From contig NZ_CP119574.1 in the NCBI RefSeq assembly GCF_029278605.1, forward strand, positions 434,001 to 498,000: a stretch of 64,000 nucleotides of DNA, read 5' to 3'. A program made the position numbers and the translations under genes. The notes beneath the pieces are model-generated. The model was not told the DNA's origin, ran no database searches, and worked only from the letters and a program-made list of their open reading frames with translations. Of the stretch, positions 55,198 to 64,000 are shown piece by piece. The stretch is from Cupriavidus sp. WKF15 (GTDB taxonomy: Bacteria > Pseudomonadota > Gammaproteobacteria > Burkholderiales > Burkholderiaceae). Each line of letters starts with the position of its first letter. Within the stretch, counting starts at the first letter, position 1.

Positions 55198-56193
55198 GTG
55201 AGCTCCGTTGCCGCTGCGCTGGCTGACAGCGCTTCAACTTCGATGTCGTCTCTCGCGCATTTCGGCTTTCTTACGTTGCCCGAGTTCTCCATGATCGCGT
55301 TCTCGAGCGCGGTCGAAGTGCTGCGCATGGCGAACTATGTCGGTCGCGCCGAACATTACACGTGGTCGATCTATTCGACCGACGGCGCGCCGGTGCACGC
55401 GAGCAATGGCATCGTGGTACGCCCGACGCGCGCGCTCGATGACTCGAGCTTGCCGGACGTAATGATCGTTTGTGGCGGCATTCGCATTCGCGATGCCGTC
55501 GACGATGGCACGCGCGCGATGCTGGCGAAGCTCGCCGGGCAAAGCATGCCGCTCGGTGGCATCTGCACGGGCGCCTATGCGTTGATATCTAGCCGTCTGC
55601 TCGACGGTTACCGCTGCGCTGTGCATTGGGAGAACCGATCCGCACTGTACGGCGAGTTCCCGCAGGTGCAATTCGCCGACGAGCTGTTCGTCATCGACCG
55701 CGACAGGCTGACGTGCACGGGTGGCACGGCACCGATCGACATGATGCTGAATCTTGTGGGCTCGCGGTTCGGCCAGCAACTTGCCGCGCAGGTCTCCGAA
55801 CAGTTCATTCTCGAGCGGATCCGTAGCGCGACCGATCCGCAGCCGATCCCGGTCGATGCGCGGGTCGGCCTTTCGCGGGCCGAGTTGGTCGAGGTCGTGC
55901 GCCTGATGGAGGCGAATATCGAGGAACCGTTGTCTCTAGATGAACTGGCGCGGCTCGTCCGGCTGTCGCAGCGGCATCTCCAGCGAATGTTCAGGTTCTA
56001 TCTGAACGTATCGCCAACCCACCACTACATGACCGTGCGCCTGAAGCGCGCACGCGAGCTGCTGCGCACGACGAACGCGTCAATTGCCCGGGTGACTGCT
56101 GTCTGCGGATTCCATTCTCCGAGCCATTTCAGCAATGCATATCGCGCGCTGTTTGGTCATGCGCCCAGTCACGAACGCCGGCCGACAGCATGA
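55198..56193 (+). CDS. GbdR/CdhR-like GlxA-family AraC-type regulator (second copy)
   Basis: The 331-residue protein is closely similar in plan to the one encoded at 37860: HFGFLTLPEFSMIAFSSAVE, GGICTGAYALISSRLLDGYR and TCTGGTAPIDMMLNLVGS in the sensor domain; LVRLSQRHLQRMFRFYLNVS and VTAVCGFHSPSHFSNAYRAL in the HTH. The GTG start at 55198 follows AGGAGAG; this choice is clear because the upstream frame lies in the permease gene. It is in the same direction as the transporter genes and may sense betaine, dimethylglycine or carnitine. The division of labour with the other copy is unknown. Confidence 0.85.
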   Translation: MSSVAAALADSASTSMSSLAHFGFLTLPEFSMIAFSSAVEVLRMANYVGRAEHYTWSIYSTDGAPVHASNGIVVRPTRALDDSSLPDVMIVCGGIRIRDAVDDGTRAMLAKLAGQSMPLGGICTGAYALISSRLLDGYRCAVHWENRSALYGEFPQVQFADELFVIDRDRLTCTGGTAPIDMMLNLVGSRFGQQLAAQVSEQFILERIRSATDPQPIPVDARVGLSRAELVEVVRLMEANIEEPLSLDELARLVRLSQRHLQRMFRFYLNVSPTHHYMTVRLKRARELLRTTNASIARVTAVCGFHSPSHFSNAYRALFGHAPSHERRPTA

Positions 56194-56279
56194 TCACCGG
56201 TGGGGTACGAAGCAATCACCAGGATCACGGACGCAATGCGCAGTATCGCGCTGGTTTGACTACCGACCTTGATATTCCG

Positions 56280-57434
56280 ATGAGCCAGACGACCTTACAC
56301 GCATTGCGCACTCCACTGTATGAGCGGCACCGTTTCATGCACGCCCGCATGGCTGATGTGGGTGGCTGGAGTCTGCCAGTGGCCTACGGATCCCAGATCG
56401 AGGAGCACCACACCGTGCGTGAGGATGCCGCTATGTTCGATGTCTCGCACATGTGCGTGATCGACATACGCGGCGTGGACGTTCGAAGGTTTCTCGGCAA
56501 GCTTCTCGCCAACGATATCGGAAAGCTGAAGTCGCCAGGCAAGGCACTTTATTCGTGCATGCTTAACGAAGAAGGTGGGGTGATCGATGACCTGGTCGTC
56601 TACTACCTGGACGATGAATACTTCCGTATTGTCTTGAACGCGCACACTGCAAGGCGGAACATTCAATGGATTCAGTCGCAGATCGTTGCGACAAAAAGCT
56701 CGGTTGCTCTGGTCGCGCGCCGTCAGGATCTTGTCACGGGCCACCAGGACGCGCTGGCAATGATCGCCGTGCAGGGTCCCTATGCCCGGCAGAAGGTGTT
56801 TCAAGCCATTCCGTCAACACACGTTGCTGAAAGGGTGAAGCCGTTCAATTCCATCATCGTGCATGACCCCGAGGTGGGCGAACTCATGCTGGCGCGAACG
56901 GGGAAGACCGGCGAGGATGGCTTCGAAGTCGTCATGTTGGCCAAGCATGCCGTTAGGGTATGGGACATGCTGAGGTCGGCTGGCGTCCCTGCCGCCGGAC
57001 TTGACGCGTGGGAGACGCTTCGGCTCGAAGCCGGCATGCACTTGCATGGCCGGGACATGGACCCGCAGACCTCGCCTTTGGATGTTGGCTTGGGCTGGAC
57101 TGTGGATCTGGGGACCGGGCGCGAATTCGTCGGCAAGGCAGCGCTACGTGCTCGTCGCCAGGATTGGCAGTTCGTCGGGCTCGCTTTTGAAGGAAGCGCC
57201 GCGGTTGCTCGTACACAGAGCCCCGTGATGAGCCTTGAAGGGGATGTGATTGGTAAGGTCACCAGCGGAACCTATAGCCCGACGCTTCGGATCGCCATCG
57301 CATTGGCACTGGTGACCCCGGACATCAAGTTCGGCTCGTATGTGAGTGTCGAGGTCTACAACAAGAGAATCTCTGCGAAAGTAGTTCGTCCGCCTTTCGT
57401 ACGGGACGGGAGCTCAGTGCAGCAACTGCTATAG
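56280..57434 (+). CDS. GcvT-type aminomethyltransferase, stand-alone
   Basis: The 384-residue folate-binding protein carries GGWSLPVAYGSQIEEHHTVR, AAMFDVSHMCVIDIRG, the catalytic Asp region MLNEEGGVIDDLVVYYL and GRTGEDGF-like ARTGKTGEDGFEV. It is full length for glycine-cleavage T protein. Neither gcvH nor gcvP lies next to it, so it may be a folate-dependent demethylase or aminomethyltransferase for another methylated amine. ATG 56280 begins the family sequence; the in-frame part from 56190 has no similarity. No glycine riboswitch is visible before it. Confidence 0.85.
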   Translation: MSQTTLHALRTPLYERHRFMHARMADVGGWSLPVAYGSQIEEHHTVREDAAMFDVSHMCVIDIRGVDVRRFLGKLLANDIGKLKSPGKALYSCMLNEEGGVIDDLVVYYLDDEYFRIVLNAHTARRNIQWIQSQIVATKSSVALVARRQDLVTGHQDALAMIAVQGPYARQKVFQAIPSTHVAERVKPFNSIIVHDPEVGELMLARTGKTGEDGFEVVMLAKHAVRVWDMLRSAGVPAAGLDAWETLRLEAGMHLHGRDMDPQTSPLDVGLGWTVDLGTGREFVGKAALRARRQDWQFVGLAFEGSAAVARTQSPVMSLEGDVIGKVTSGTYSPTLRIAIALALVTPDIKFGSYVSVEVYNKRISAKVVRPPFVRDGSSVQQLL

Positions 57435-57497
57435 GGCGGGCGCGGACGACATTCTCCCGGATCGGTTACTTTCACCGAGAAGAACAGTAGAACGCTT

Positions 57498-58388
57498 ATG
57501 CATGACAACTTGCCACAGCGCTTGCGCTCGCTTCTTTTCGTTCCCGCGGATAGCGACCGCAAGCTTGCGTCCTCGCTCAAATCAGCAGCGGACGGGCTGG
57601 TGTTCGATCTGGAAGATGCTATCCCGGAGCCGGGGAAAGGTGATGCACGCCGCAAGCTGGTCGCCTTCCTGGCGCAGCATCGCGCCTCAATGCATTCGGC
57701 CTTGCTGGTGCGTGTTAACGGGCTGGCGTCCGGCCACATTCTAGACGACCTCGCCGCCGTGATCCCGCATCGGCCCAATGCGATCGTGCTGCCGAAGTGC
57801 CGTAGTGTCGATGATGTGCATCGCCTTTGCGACTACCTTGCGGCCTTTGAGTGTGCGCTGTTGGACGATGGGTGGGAAGTCTCCATCATCGCGATGGCTA
57901 CAGAGTCGTCCGAGAGCGTGTTCGGCTTGCCGTCGTATCGCAACGGACCCATGCGGCTGCGCGCGCTGATGTGGGGGGTGGACGACCTTGCGGCAGACCT
58001 TGGTGCGTTCTCGTCGCACACGGGCAAGGCGCTGACTGCACCGTTTTCCGTGGCCCGTACCATGTGTCTGCTGGCGGCCGCGCAGGCGGGGATCGACGCC
58101 ATCGACGCTGTCAGCACGAGCCTGACCGACCCGGCGGAGATCGGAGAAGAGGCTGCGCAGGCAAAGCGGGACGGATTTTCGGCCAAGGCCGCGGCTCATC
58201 CTGCTCACATTGATGCCATCAACCAGGCCTTCGTACCGCAGGATGAGGAAATACGCTGGGCCAGACAGGTCGTCGATTCATTCTCAAGGGTCGGTGCTTC
58301 GGGTGTGGCCAGGCTGGGCAATGCAATGATAGATCGGCCGCATCTGCGCCTCGCCCATCGCATCTTGTGTCAGATCGACGAGGGTTGA
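57498..58388 (+). CDS. CitE-like lyase (HpcH/HpaI aldolase/citrate lyase family)
   Basis: The 296-residue TIM-barrel protein begins RLRSLLFVPADSDRKLASSL, the CitE signature, with acidic metal ligands in DGLVFDLEDAIPEPGKGDAR and MWGVDDLAADLGAFS. Family members cleave or make acyl-CoA C-C bonds (citryl-, malyl- or citramalyl-CoA). The partner citrate lyase subunits are absent, so the substrate is open. It follows the gcvT-like gene by 63 bp in the same direction. Confidence 0.83.
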   Translation: MHDNLPQRLRSLLFVPADSDRKLASSLKSAADGLVFDLEDAIPEPGKGDARRKLVAFLAQHRASMHSALLVRVNGLASGHILDDLAAVIPHRPNAIVLPKCRSVDDVHRLCDYLAAFECALLDDGWEVSIIAMATESSESVFGLPSYRNGPMRLRALMWGVDDLAADLGAFSSHTGKALTAPFSVARTMCLLAAAQAGIDAIDAVSTSLTDPAEIGEEAAQAKRDGFSAKAAAHPAHIDAINQAFVPQDEEIRWARQVVDSFSRVGASGVARLGNAMIDRPHLRLAHRILCQIDEG

Positions 58389-58477
58389 TTCTTGCTGCTC
58401 GCGTCGTATGGGCATCTGTGTATCGAGGATACGGCGGTATGGCCACTTCGGGATTCACTAGCGGAGGACGAAGGTCA

Positions 58478-58618
58478 ATGAGGGCGAAGGAGATGGGCGT
58501 CAGCATTCTTTTCATGGCATGCATTGCCATCGCTTATTTCTTGCCAGACCGGATATCGGTTCCGATGATGCTAATTGCATCAATCGCGGCTGTCGTCCAT
58601 GCGTGCTTGCAAGAATAG
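58478..58618 (+). CDS. Small hypothetical membrane protein
   Basis: The 46-residue frame is mostly two hydrophobic stretches (GVSILFMACIAIAYFLP; VPMMLIASIAAVVHACL). GCGGAGGACGAAGGTCA upstream includes a ribosome-site-like GGAGG, at a wide spacing. I do not recognise the family. The region 58619-58811 that follows is empty. Confidence 0.4.
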   Translation: MRAKEMGVSILFMACIAIAYFLPDRISVPMMLIASIAAVVHACLQE

Positions 58619-58811
58619 ACAGGCTGACCAGCGCGCTCCGTTTCGGCGTCGGGTCGGAGCCCTGGTCGGCCCGTCGCGTTGCTGACTGATCCGCTCTATG
58701 CCACTATCGCGGAAGCGGTCGCCACCAGAAGTGCCATTTGAATCAGGAGTAGGGCGGAAGTTGGCCGCTGATAATCGCCGCGCCGATTCCCGTAGTCGCC
58801 AGAGTTGACTG

Positions 58812-59960
58812 ATGATCCACTTTCCTCGACTGCAGCTCGTTTTTTGCCTGAGCGCGCTATTGCTATGCTTCGCTTGCAGCCAGTCATATGGGCAAGTGGT
58901 TGTCAAAATCGGGGTTTCCAGCCCTCTTACCGGAATCAATGCCGCCAATGGCAAGGACATCGAGAACGGTGTTCGTCTTGCTGTTGAAGAAGCCAACGCG
59001 CAGCGCATCAAGCTTGATGGGCGGGATGCGCGCTTCGAGCTTGATTCGGTGGACGACCAGAGTGACCCGCGCATCGGCGTTCAGGTCGCCCAGAAGCTGG
59101 TCGACGACGGGGTGGCCGTCGTTGTAGGGTATTACAACTCGGGCGTTGCGCTTCCGTCCTCGCTGATCTTCGCCAGGGCAGGCATCCCGATGATCCATCC
59201 GGCGGCAACCAATCCGGCTATCACGCGTCAAGGCCTGAAGACGGTCTTCCGCATCATCGCGACCGATACGCAGAACTCCGGTACTGCTGGGAAGTACGCG
59301 GTCAATGTTATGAAGGGCCAGCGCATTGCGGTGATGGACGACCGGACCGCGTTCGGTCAGGGGGCAGTGGACGAGTTCAAGAAGGCCGTGACCAGCGCCG
59401 GGGGAAAAATCTCGATCGCCGAGTACACCAACGACAAGGCGGTCGAGTTCAGCGCACAGCTCACGAGTATCCGGGCCGCCAACGCCGATCTTTTGTTTTT
59501 CGCTGGCTTGGACAACCAGGCGGCGCTCATCACGAAGCGGATGAGAGAGTTCGGCATGCACACTCAATTCGTCGGAAGCGGTGGCATTGCCGACAGCATC
59601 TTCCTGAACGTTGCGGGTCCCGCCGGGGAAGGTGCGATGGCCTGGGAATATGGACGTCCTGTCGAAGCGCTGCCGCAAGGCAAGGCCTTCATGCAGAAGT
59701 TCAGGAGGCGCTTCGGTACCGACAGCCTCATCTATGCTCCCTTCGCGTACGACGCCACTTGGGTGGCCATAAACGCGATCAAGCAGGCCAATTCTGCGAC
59801 ATCGCCCGAGTTCCTGTCGGTGCTCCGGGCAACGCAATACGAGGGCATCACCGGGAAGATTGCCTTCGATTCGAGCGGCGACCTGAAGAATCCGACGTCG
59901 ACGCTATATCAGGTAAAGGGTGGACGTTGGGTACCGCTGACGACGATCGGGGCGGATTGA
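58812..59960 (+). CDS. Branched-chain amino acid-type ABC substrate-binding protein (LivJ family)
   Basis: The 382-residue periplasmic-binding protein has a signal peptide (residues 1-27, ending SYGQ) and LivJ-type features: KIGVSSPLTGINAANGKDIE, DDQSDPRIGVQVAQKLVDD, VVGYYNSGVALPSS, RIIATDTQNSGTAGKYAV and IAVMDDRTAFGQG. No permease or ATPase genes accompany it. Orphan binding proteins of this kind are common in Cupriavidus. The ligand is unknown. Confidence 0.87.
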   Translation: MIHFPRLQLVFCLSALLLCFACSQSYGQVVVKIGVSSPLTGINAANGKDIENGVRLAVEEANAQRIKLDGRDARFELDSVDDQSDPRIGVQVAQKLVDDGVAVVVGYYNSGVALPSSLIFARAGIPMIHPAATNPAITRQGLKTVFRIIATDTQNSGTAGKYAVNVMKGQRIAVMDDRTAFGQGAVDEFKKAVTSAGGKISIAEYTNDKAVEFSAQLTSIRAANADLLFFAGLDNQAALITKRMREFGMHTQFVGSGGIADSIFLNVAGPAGEGAMAWEYGRPVEALPQGKAFMQKFRRRFGTDSLIYAPFAYDATWVAINAIKQANSATSPEFLSVLRATQYEGITGKIAFDSSGDLKNPTSTLYQVKGGRWVPLTTIGAD

Positions 59961-60161
59961 CTTGACGATGTTCGCATATAGCGCCGCGAATCCTGGTGGC
60001 AAAGCTGCTGGCAGGCGTCCGTGGCATCTATGGTCTCGGGGACACCACCGGAGCGAATCGTCACAGAGACCGTGATGGTGCTGACCGCGCAACACGATAA
60101 AAGGGCACGCGGTCGCAGCATGACACCGGTGACCACAGCGGCTGACTGAACAGGCCGGAAG

Positions 60162-60452
60162 TTAGTGTTTGACGAACGGGGAAGATGGAGTTGGCATGCG
60201 AGACACAAGCGGGGCCCTGTATTTGTCCCATAGTTTCAGCAGAATCGACTCCGAAGGCGGTGTGGACTCGAAGCCGGCAACGTTTTTGAATACGTGAAGA
60301 ATGCAGTGCCTGAACGAAGCCAGATCCGTCGGCCCTTTCGGTGAGGCGAGCGTGATGTCGATAATCGTATGCAATTGCTCACTCGACAGCTCCGCGATGG
60401 CAGACCACAAGTCGCCGGGCTTGGCGTAAGACTGGGCGGGTTGAATGGGCAT
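60162..60452 (-). CDS. Hypothetical protein
   Basis: The 96-residue frame (MPIQPAQSYAKPGDLWSAIA at the start, SRMPTPSSPFVKH at the end) is free of membrane segments, is Pro/Ser-rich at its C-terminus and has plausible coding composition. I do not recognise it. An upstream in-frame extension to 60698 overlaps cyoD in another frame and is not adopted. The neighbouring 59961-60161 is empty. Confidence 0.42.
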   Translation of the reverse strand: MPIQPAQSYAKPGDLWSAIAELSSEQLHTIIDITLASPKGPTDLASFRHCILHVFKNVAGFESTPPSESILLKLWDKYRAPLVSRMPTPSSPFVKH

Positions 60453-60622
60453 TTCTCGTTGGCAGGGTGAGGAAGCTATCGATATCGGCTCGCAGGGCCA
60501 TGGCTGCGTTGCCACGACGACGAGAACCTCGCCCAGGCGCCCGAGGTTGGTTCGGGCAAGCGCTGGGCAGCCGAACTGCGGGTTCCCGCAGTCCATGGCG
60601 GCAATCGCGGCATCGTGTGGCG

Positions 60623-61000
60623 TTAGTCTTTTGCCCGGGCTCGTTCGATCGACATGTCGGTCGGCATCATGTTGATATTTGCGTTGTGCATCACCCATAG
60701 TGATCCGGCCACGACAATGGCGATCAGGAAGGCGGTGCAGGCGAAGATGGCGCTATTTCCACGCTGGCCGGGACCGGTGCCGAGATGAAGGAAGTAGATC
60801 AGTTGCACCAGTAGCTGGGCGACGCAAAGGCCCACGATCAGTGCGATCGCGACATGCGTCTGCAAGGTGCCTGTCATCACGGCGGAGAACGACGCCACGG
60901 TCAGCGCGACCGACAGCAGCAGGCCGACGGTGTAGCTGCGCACACTGCCATGCGTGACAGCCTCGTCCGCGTGCACGGAATGAAGATGGGACGGCTTCAT
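60623..61000 (-). CDS. cyoD: Cytochrome o ubiquinol oxidase, subunit IV
   Basis: The 125-residue membrane subunit has three helices (YTVGLLLSVALTVASFSAVM; VAIALIVGLCVAQLLVQLIY; FACTAFLIAIVVAGSLWVMH) and the motif FLHLGTGPGQRGN. It is the last cyo gene here, overlapping cyoC by four bases. ATG 61000 is chosen at the family start MKPSHLHSVH. It assists assembly of the bo3 oxidase. Confidence 0.9.
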   Translation of the reverse strand: MKPSHLHSVHADEAVTHGSVRSYTVGLLLSVALTVASFSAVMTGTLQTHVAIALIVGLCVAQLLVQLIYFLHLGTGPGQRGNSAIFACTAFLIAIVVAGSLWVMHNANINMMPTDMSIERARAKD

Positions 61001-61641
61001 GCGAACTCCCGCAGGTAGACGAAGGTGAAGACGCAGATCCAGACCAGGTCCAGGAAGTGCCAGAACAGGCTCAGGCAAGCGAGGCGGCGGCGCACGATGT
61101 CATCCAGTCCGAAACGCTGAATCTGGTGGATCATCACGGCGAGCCAGAGCAGGCCGGACGTGACATGAAGCCCGTGCGTCCCGACCAGCGTGAAGAAGGC
61201 AGACAGATAGGCGCTGACGCCCGGATCCGCTCCCTCGTGCAGCAGATGGGAAAACTCGTAAACCTCCATGGCAATGAACAGCGCGCCAAGGACGAAGGTC
61301 GCGGTCAGCCACCGGACCATCCGCGGCGCGGCATTGGCGTCCTGCCTGAGCATGGCCATGCCAAAGGTGTAGCTGCTGAGCAGGAGCACCATGGTTTCGG
61401 CAAACACGAACGACAGTTCGAACAATTGGCGGCCGCCGGGGCCGCCTGCAGTGTTCGCGGACAGCACGCCGAAGGTGGCGAACAGCACCGCGAAGATCAG
61501 GCAGTCGCTCATTAGATAGAGCCAGAAGCCAAGCGGTGTATGCGACCCGGCGTCGTGATGCTGGTGCGCCGCAGAATGTGCCGGGTGGTGTGCCGCCTCG
61601 GGCACGGAGCGGCGCAGGGTAGGGGATAGAGTCGGGTTCAT
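60997..61641 (-). CDS. cyoC: Cytochrome o ubiquinol oxidase, subunit III
   Basis: The 214-residue protein has five helices, with GFWLYLMSDCLIFAVLFATF at the first, then ELSFVFAETMVLLLSSYTFG and VGTHGLHVTSGLLWLAVMIH. A His-rich N-terminus (HHPAHSAAHQHH) is unusual but may be species-specific. It begins just past the cyoB stop and overlaps cyoD. The frame upstream of 61641 is a cyoB shadow. Confidence 0.92.
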   Translation of the reverse strand: MNPTLSPTLRRSVPEAAHHPAHSAAHQHHDAGSHTPLGFWLYLMSDCLIFAVLFATFGVLSANTAGGPGGRQLFELSFVFAETMVLLLSSYTFGMAMLRQDANAAPRMVRWLTATFVLGALFIAMEVYEFSHLLHEGADPGVSAYLSAFFTLVGTHGLHVTSGLLWLAVMIHQIQRFGLDDIVRRRLACLSLFWHFLDLVWICVFTFVYLREFA

Positions 61642-61645
61642 GATG

Positions 61646-63622
61646 TCAGGCAGCTTCCTGCAGTTGTGCGTAGCGCGCGCGCTCGATCCGCTCGACTTCG
61701 GCGGCCGGGACGTAGTAGTCAACGTCCCGGTCATAGCTGCGAAGGATGAAGGTAGCAATTGCGCCGACCAGGCCGGCAATGGCGAGCAGCCATATATGCC
61801 AGACCAGTGCGAAGCACAGCAGCAGGCCGAATGCGGAAACGATGAACCCGGCCGAGGTGCTGCGCGGCATGTGGATGTCCTCATAGCGGGCTGGCTGGCG
61901 CCATGCGCGCCCGGCTTCCTTGTCGTCCCAGTGTTGCTCCAGAGACGTGATATGCGGCACATGGGCGAAGTTGTAGAACGGCGCGGGAGAAGCCGTCGAC
62001 CATTCCAGGCTGCGGCCATCCCACGGATCCCCGGTCAGGTCCCGATTCTGGTTGCGATCGCGGATGCTGACGGCAAGCTGCACGATCATGGCCAGGATGC
62101 CGGCGGCGATCACGAACGCACCAATCAGCGCGACCACGAGGTAGGGGTGCCAGTCGACGTTGGCATAGTGGTTCATCCGCCGGGTCATGCCCTTGAAGCC
62201 CAGTACGTAGAGCGGCATGAATGCCAGGAAGAAGCCGGTCAGCCAGCACCAGAACGACACCTTGCCCCAGAACTCATTGAGCTTGAAGCCGAACACCTTG
62301 GGGAACCAGAAACTGATCGCGGCCAGGCAGCCAAAGAGCACACCACCGATGATCACGTTATGGAAATGGGCTACTAGGAACAGGCTGTTGTGCAGTACGA
62401 AGTCGGCGCCCGGCACTGCCAGCAGCACGCCGGTCATGCCGCCTACGGCAAAGGTCACCATAAAGCCGATAGTCCACATCGTCGAGGTGTGGAAGCGGAT
62501 CCGGCCCCGGTACATGGTGAACAGCCAGTTGAACAGTTTCACCCCTGTGGGAATCGAGATGATGGAGGTCATGATGCCGAAGAAGGCATTGACGTTCGCG
62601 CCCGAGCCCATGGTGAAGAAATGGTGCAGCCAGACGAAGAACGACAGCACGCCGATCGAGGAGGTGGCGTAGACCATCGACTTGTAGCCGAACAGCGGCT
62701 TGCGCGAAAACGTCGCAATGATCTCGGAGAAGGCCCCGAATGCCGGCAGGATCAGGACGTAGACCTCCGGATGGCCCCAGACCCAGATCAGGTTCACGTA
62801 CATCATGGCGTTGCCGCCGAGCTCATTGGTAAAGAAATGCATGCCGAGATAGCGGTCGGCCGTGAGCAGGGCGAGCGTGGCAGTCAGTACCGGAAAGATC
62901 GCGACGATCAGGATGTTGGTGATCAGGGCGGTCCAGGTGAAAACCGGCATCTTCATCAGGTCCAGGCCCGGCGCGCGCATGCGCAGAATGGTGACGATGA
63001 AGTTGATGCCCGTCAGCGTGGTGCCCAGCCCGGATATCTGCAGTGACCAGATGTAGTAATCAACGCCGGTCGTCGGGCTGTAGCCGAGTTCGGACAAGGG
63101 CGGGTAGGCCACCCAGCCGGTGGCCGCGAAGTCGCCGACAAACATCGACAGCATCACCAGCACTGCGCCCATCGCCGACATCCAGAAGCTCAGCGAGTTG
63201 ACGAACGGGAAGGCGACGTCGCGCGCGCCGATCTGCAGCGGCACAATGACGTTCATCAGGCCCAGCACCAGAGGCGTGGCCACGAAGAAGATCATGATCA
63301 CGCCGTGGGCCGTGAAGATCTGGTCGTAGTGATGCGGGGGCAGGTATCCAGCGGCATCGCCATACGCGATGGCCTGCTGCGCACGCATCATGATGGCGTC
63401 GGCAAAGCCGCGCAGCAGCATCACCAGCGCCAGGATGATATACATGACGCCGACCTTCTTATGGTCGACGGAGCAGATCCATTCGTTCCACAGGTACTTC
63501 CACTTGCCGAAGTACGTGATGGCGCCCATCAATGCCGTGCCCAGCACGATCACGGCTGCCAGCGTCCCCATGATGATCGGCTCATGCGTGGGGATGGCTT
63601 CAAGATTGAGTTTTCCAAGCAT
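61646..63622 (-). CDS. cyoB: Cytochrome o ubiquinol oxidase, subunit I
   Basis: The 658-residue catalytic subunit of the haem-copper quinol oxidase reduces O2 to water and pumps protons. It has the haem/copper histidines in [33 protein letters not shown] and [11 protein letters not shown], and [12 protein letters not shown] near helix X. Length and order cyoA-B-C-D are standard. This could be a terminal oxidase for electrons from the dehydrogenases in the window. Confidence 0.95.
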   Translation of the reverse strand: MLGKLNLEAIPTHEPIIMGTLAAVIVLGTALMGAITYFGKWKYLWNEWICSVDHKKVGVMYIILALVMLLRGFADAIMMRAQQAIAYGDAAGYLPPHHYDQIFTAHGVIMIFFVATPLVLGLMNVIVPLQIGARDVAFPFVNSLSFWMSAMGAVLVMLSMFVGDFAATGWVAYPPLSELGYSPTTGVDYYIWSLQISGLGTTLTGINFIVTILRMRAPGLDLMKMPVFTWTALITNILIVAIFPVLTATLALLTADRYLGMHFFTNELGGNAMMYVNLIWVWGHPEVYVLILPAFGAFSEIIATFSRKPLFGYKSMVYATSSIGVLSFFVWLHHFFTMGSGANVNAFFGIMTSIISIPTGVKLFNWLFTMYRGRIRFHTSTMWTIGFMVTFAVGGMTGVLLAVPGADFVLHNSLFLVAHFHNVIIGGVLFGCLAAISFWFPKVFGFKLNEFWGKVSFWCWLTGFFLAFMPLYVLGFKGMTRRMNHYANVDWHPYLVVALIGAFVIAAGILAMIVQLAVSIRDRNQNRDLTGDPWDGRSLEWSTASPAPFYNFAHVPHITSLEQHWDDKEAGRAWRQPARYEDIHMPRSTSAGFIVSAFGLLLCFALVWHIWLLAIAGLVGAIATFILRSYDRDVDYYVPAAEVERIERARYAQLQEAA

Positions 63623-63623
63623 C

Positions 63624-64000
63624 TTATTGCTCCGTCCGTCCAGGCTGCGCTGTCGGCACGCGCTGGAAGGCCTGCAGAGATTCGAGTGTGTCCGTGCGGC
63701 AGATCTGGCCGCTTGCCTGCATGTATTTGTCCGCGACCTGCTCGAACAGCTTCGGCGCGACGGCGGCGTAGAGCGTGATGGGGTCTTTGCTGCTTGGCTG
63801 TTCCAGCGTGCGGTAGGTCTTCAGGTCGAGTGCCTGGGACGAATTGCGGGCGGCCTGTATCCAGGCATCGAAATCCTCGCGCAAGACCGCCAAAGTCTTG
63901 AAGTGCATGTCTGAGAAGCCGGGGCCGCTGTAGGCTGCCGACTGACCGAGATAGACGCCGGGCGTGTCAGCGATCAGGTGCAGGCGCGTCTGCATCCCCG
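63624..64000 (-). CDS. cyoA: Cytochrome o ubiquinol oxidase, subunit II (3' part)
   Basis: The C-terminal cupredoxin-domain end of CyoA is visible ([28 protein letters not shown]-like [29 protein letters not shown]). The quinol-oxidase form lacks copper ligands, consistent with this part. The N-terminal lipoprotein signal and membrane helices lie beyond the right edge. It ends one base before the cyoB start. Confidence 0.92.
   Translation of the reverse strand, partial: GMQTRLHLIADTPGVYLGQSAAYSGPGFSDMHFKTLAVLREDFDAWIQAARNSSQALDLKTYRTLEQPSSKDPITLYAAVAPKLFEQVADKYMQASGQICRTDTLESLQAFQRVPTAQPGRTEQ

Noticed and set aside
56194..56279. Glycine riboswitch upstream of the gcvT-like gene
   Set aside because: The gap is only 86 bp and shows no tandem aptamer-like pairing.

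Overview
The window reads as a high-GC Burkholderiales chromosome or megaplasmid segment, most likely Cupriavidus or a close Burkholderiaceae relative. The basis is the OmpC-type porins beginning QSSVTLYG/QSGVTLYG, sigma-54 activators of the AcoR type, the cyo operon, and a Pseudomonas/Burkholderia-style glycine betaine gene block. The species call is an inference; no 16S or tRNA gene is present.

Region A (about 1-17,600) is an oxidation island. It holds a periplasmic PQQ dehydrogenase, a small cytochrome c with an unusual CX3CH haem site, a porin, a PQQ-associated beta-propeller protein and a cytochrome b561. It also holds an acetoin/2-oxoacid dehydrogenase E1 alpha/beta with an E2 split into a free lipoyl domain and a bare catalytic domain, a lipoate-protein ligase, a Tat-exported GMC dehydrogenase with its small subunit, an AcoR-like sigma-54 activator and a frameshifted lipA. 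Four sequences with correct -24/-12 spacing (510-525, 4730-4745 on minus, 5035-5050, 7420-7435) and shared GNGACA/TGTCNC dyads suggest that the one activator controls the whole set. A diverged 170-190 bp direct repeat lies at each end (139-309 and 17415-17601). My reading is that an alcohol or diol is oxidised in the periplasm and the resulting acyloin or oxo compound is cleaved by the lipoyl-dependent complex in the cytoplasm. The substrate is unknown.

Region B (about 17,600-24,950) is a mixed, decaying stretch. It contains a degenerate serine deaminase missing an Fe-S ligand, an orphan flavin reductase, a 1149-residue zinc-ribbon/adenylate cyclase/ATPase/TPR protein, a broken GlxA-type regulator, and an intact glutathione-dependent formaldehyde dehydrogenase (frmA).

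Region C (about 24,950-56,200) is a nearly complete glycine betaine to pyruvate pathway. It comprises uptake ABC transporter genes, gbcAB (betaine to dimethylglycine), dgcAB with etfAB (dimethylglycine to sarcosine), soxBDAG (sarcosine to glycine), glyA (glycine to serine) and sdaA (serine to pyruvate). folB-like and purU genes serve the folate pool, frmA and fdhA remove formaldehyde, and porin and MFS genes may serve import or export. Three intact GlxA/AraC-type regulators lie here, two of them GbdR-like. A TTGTNCAA-centred motif recurs upstream of the porin, fdhA, glyA and the transporter/purU pair, and a related GACTTG...GACGC element precedes glyA and sdaA.

Region D (56,200-64,000) has a stand-alone gcvT-type aminomethyltransferase, a CitE-like lyase, a LivJ-type binding protein, two small unknown ORFs, and the cyoBCD genes with the 3' end of cyoA running off the right edge, all cyo genes on the minus strand.
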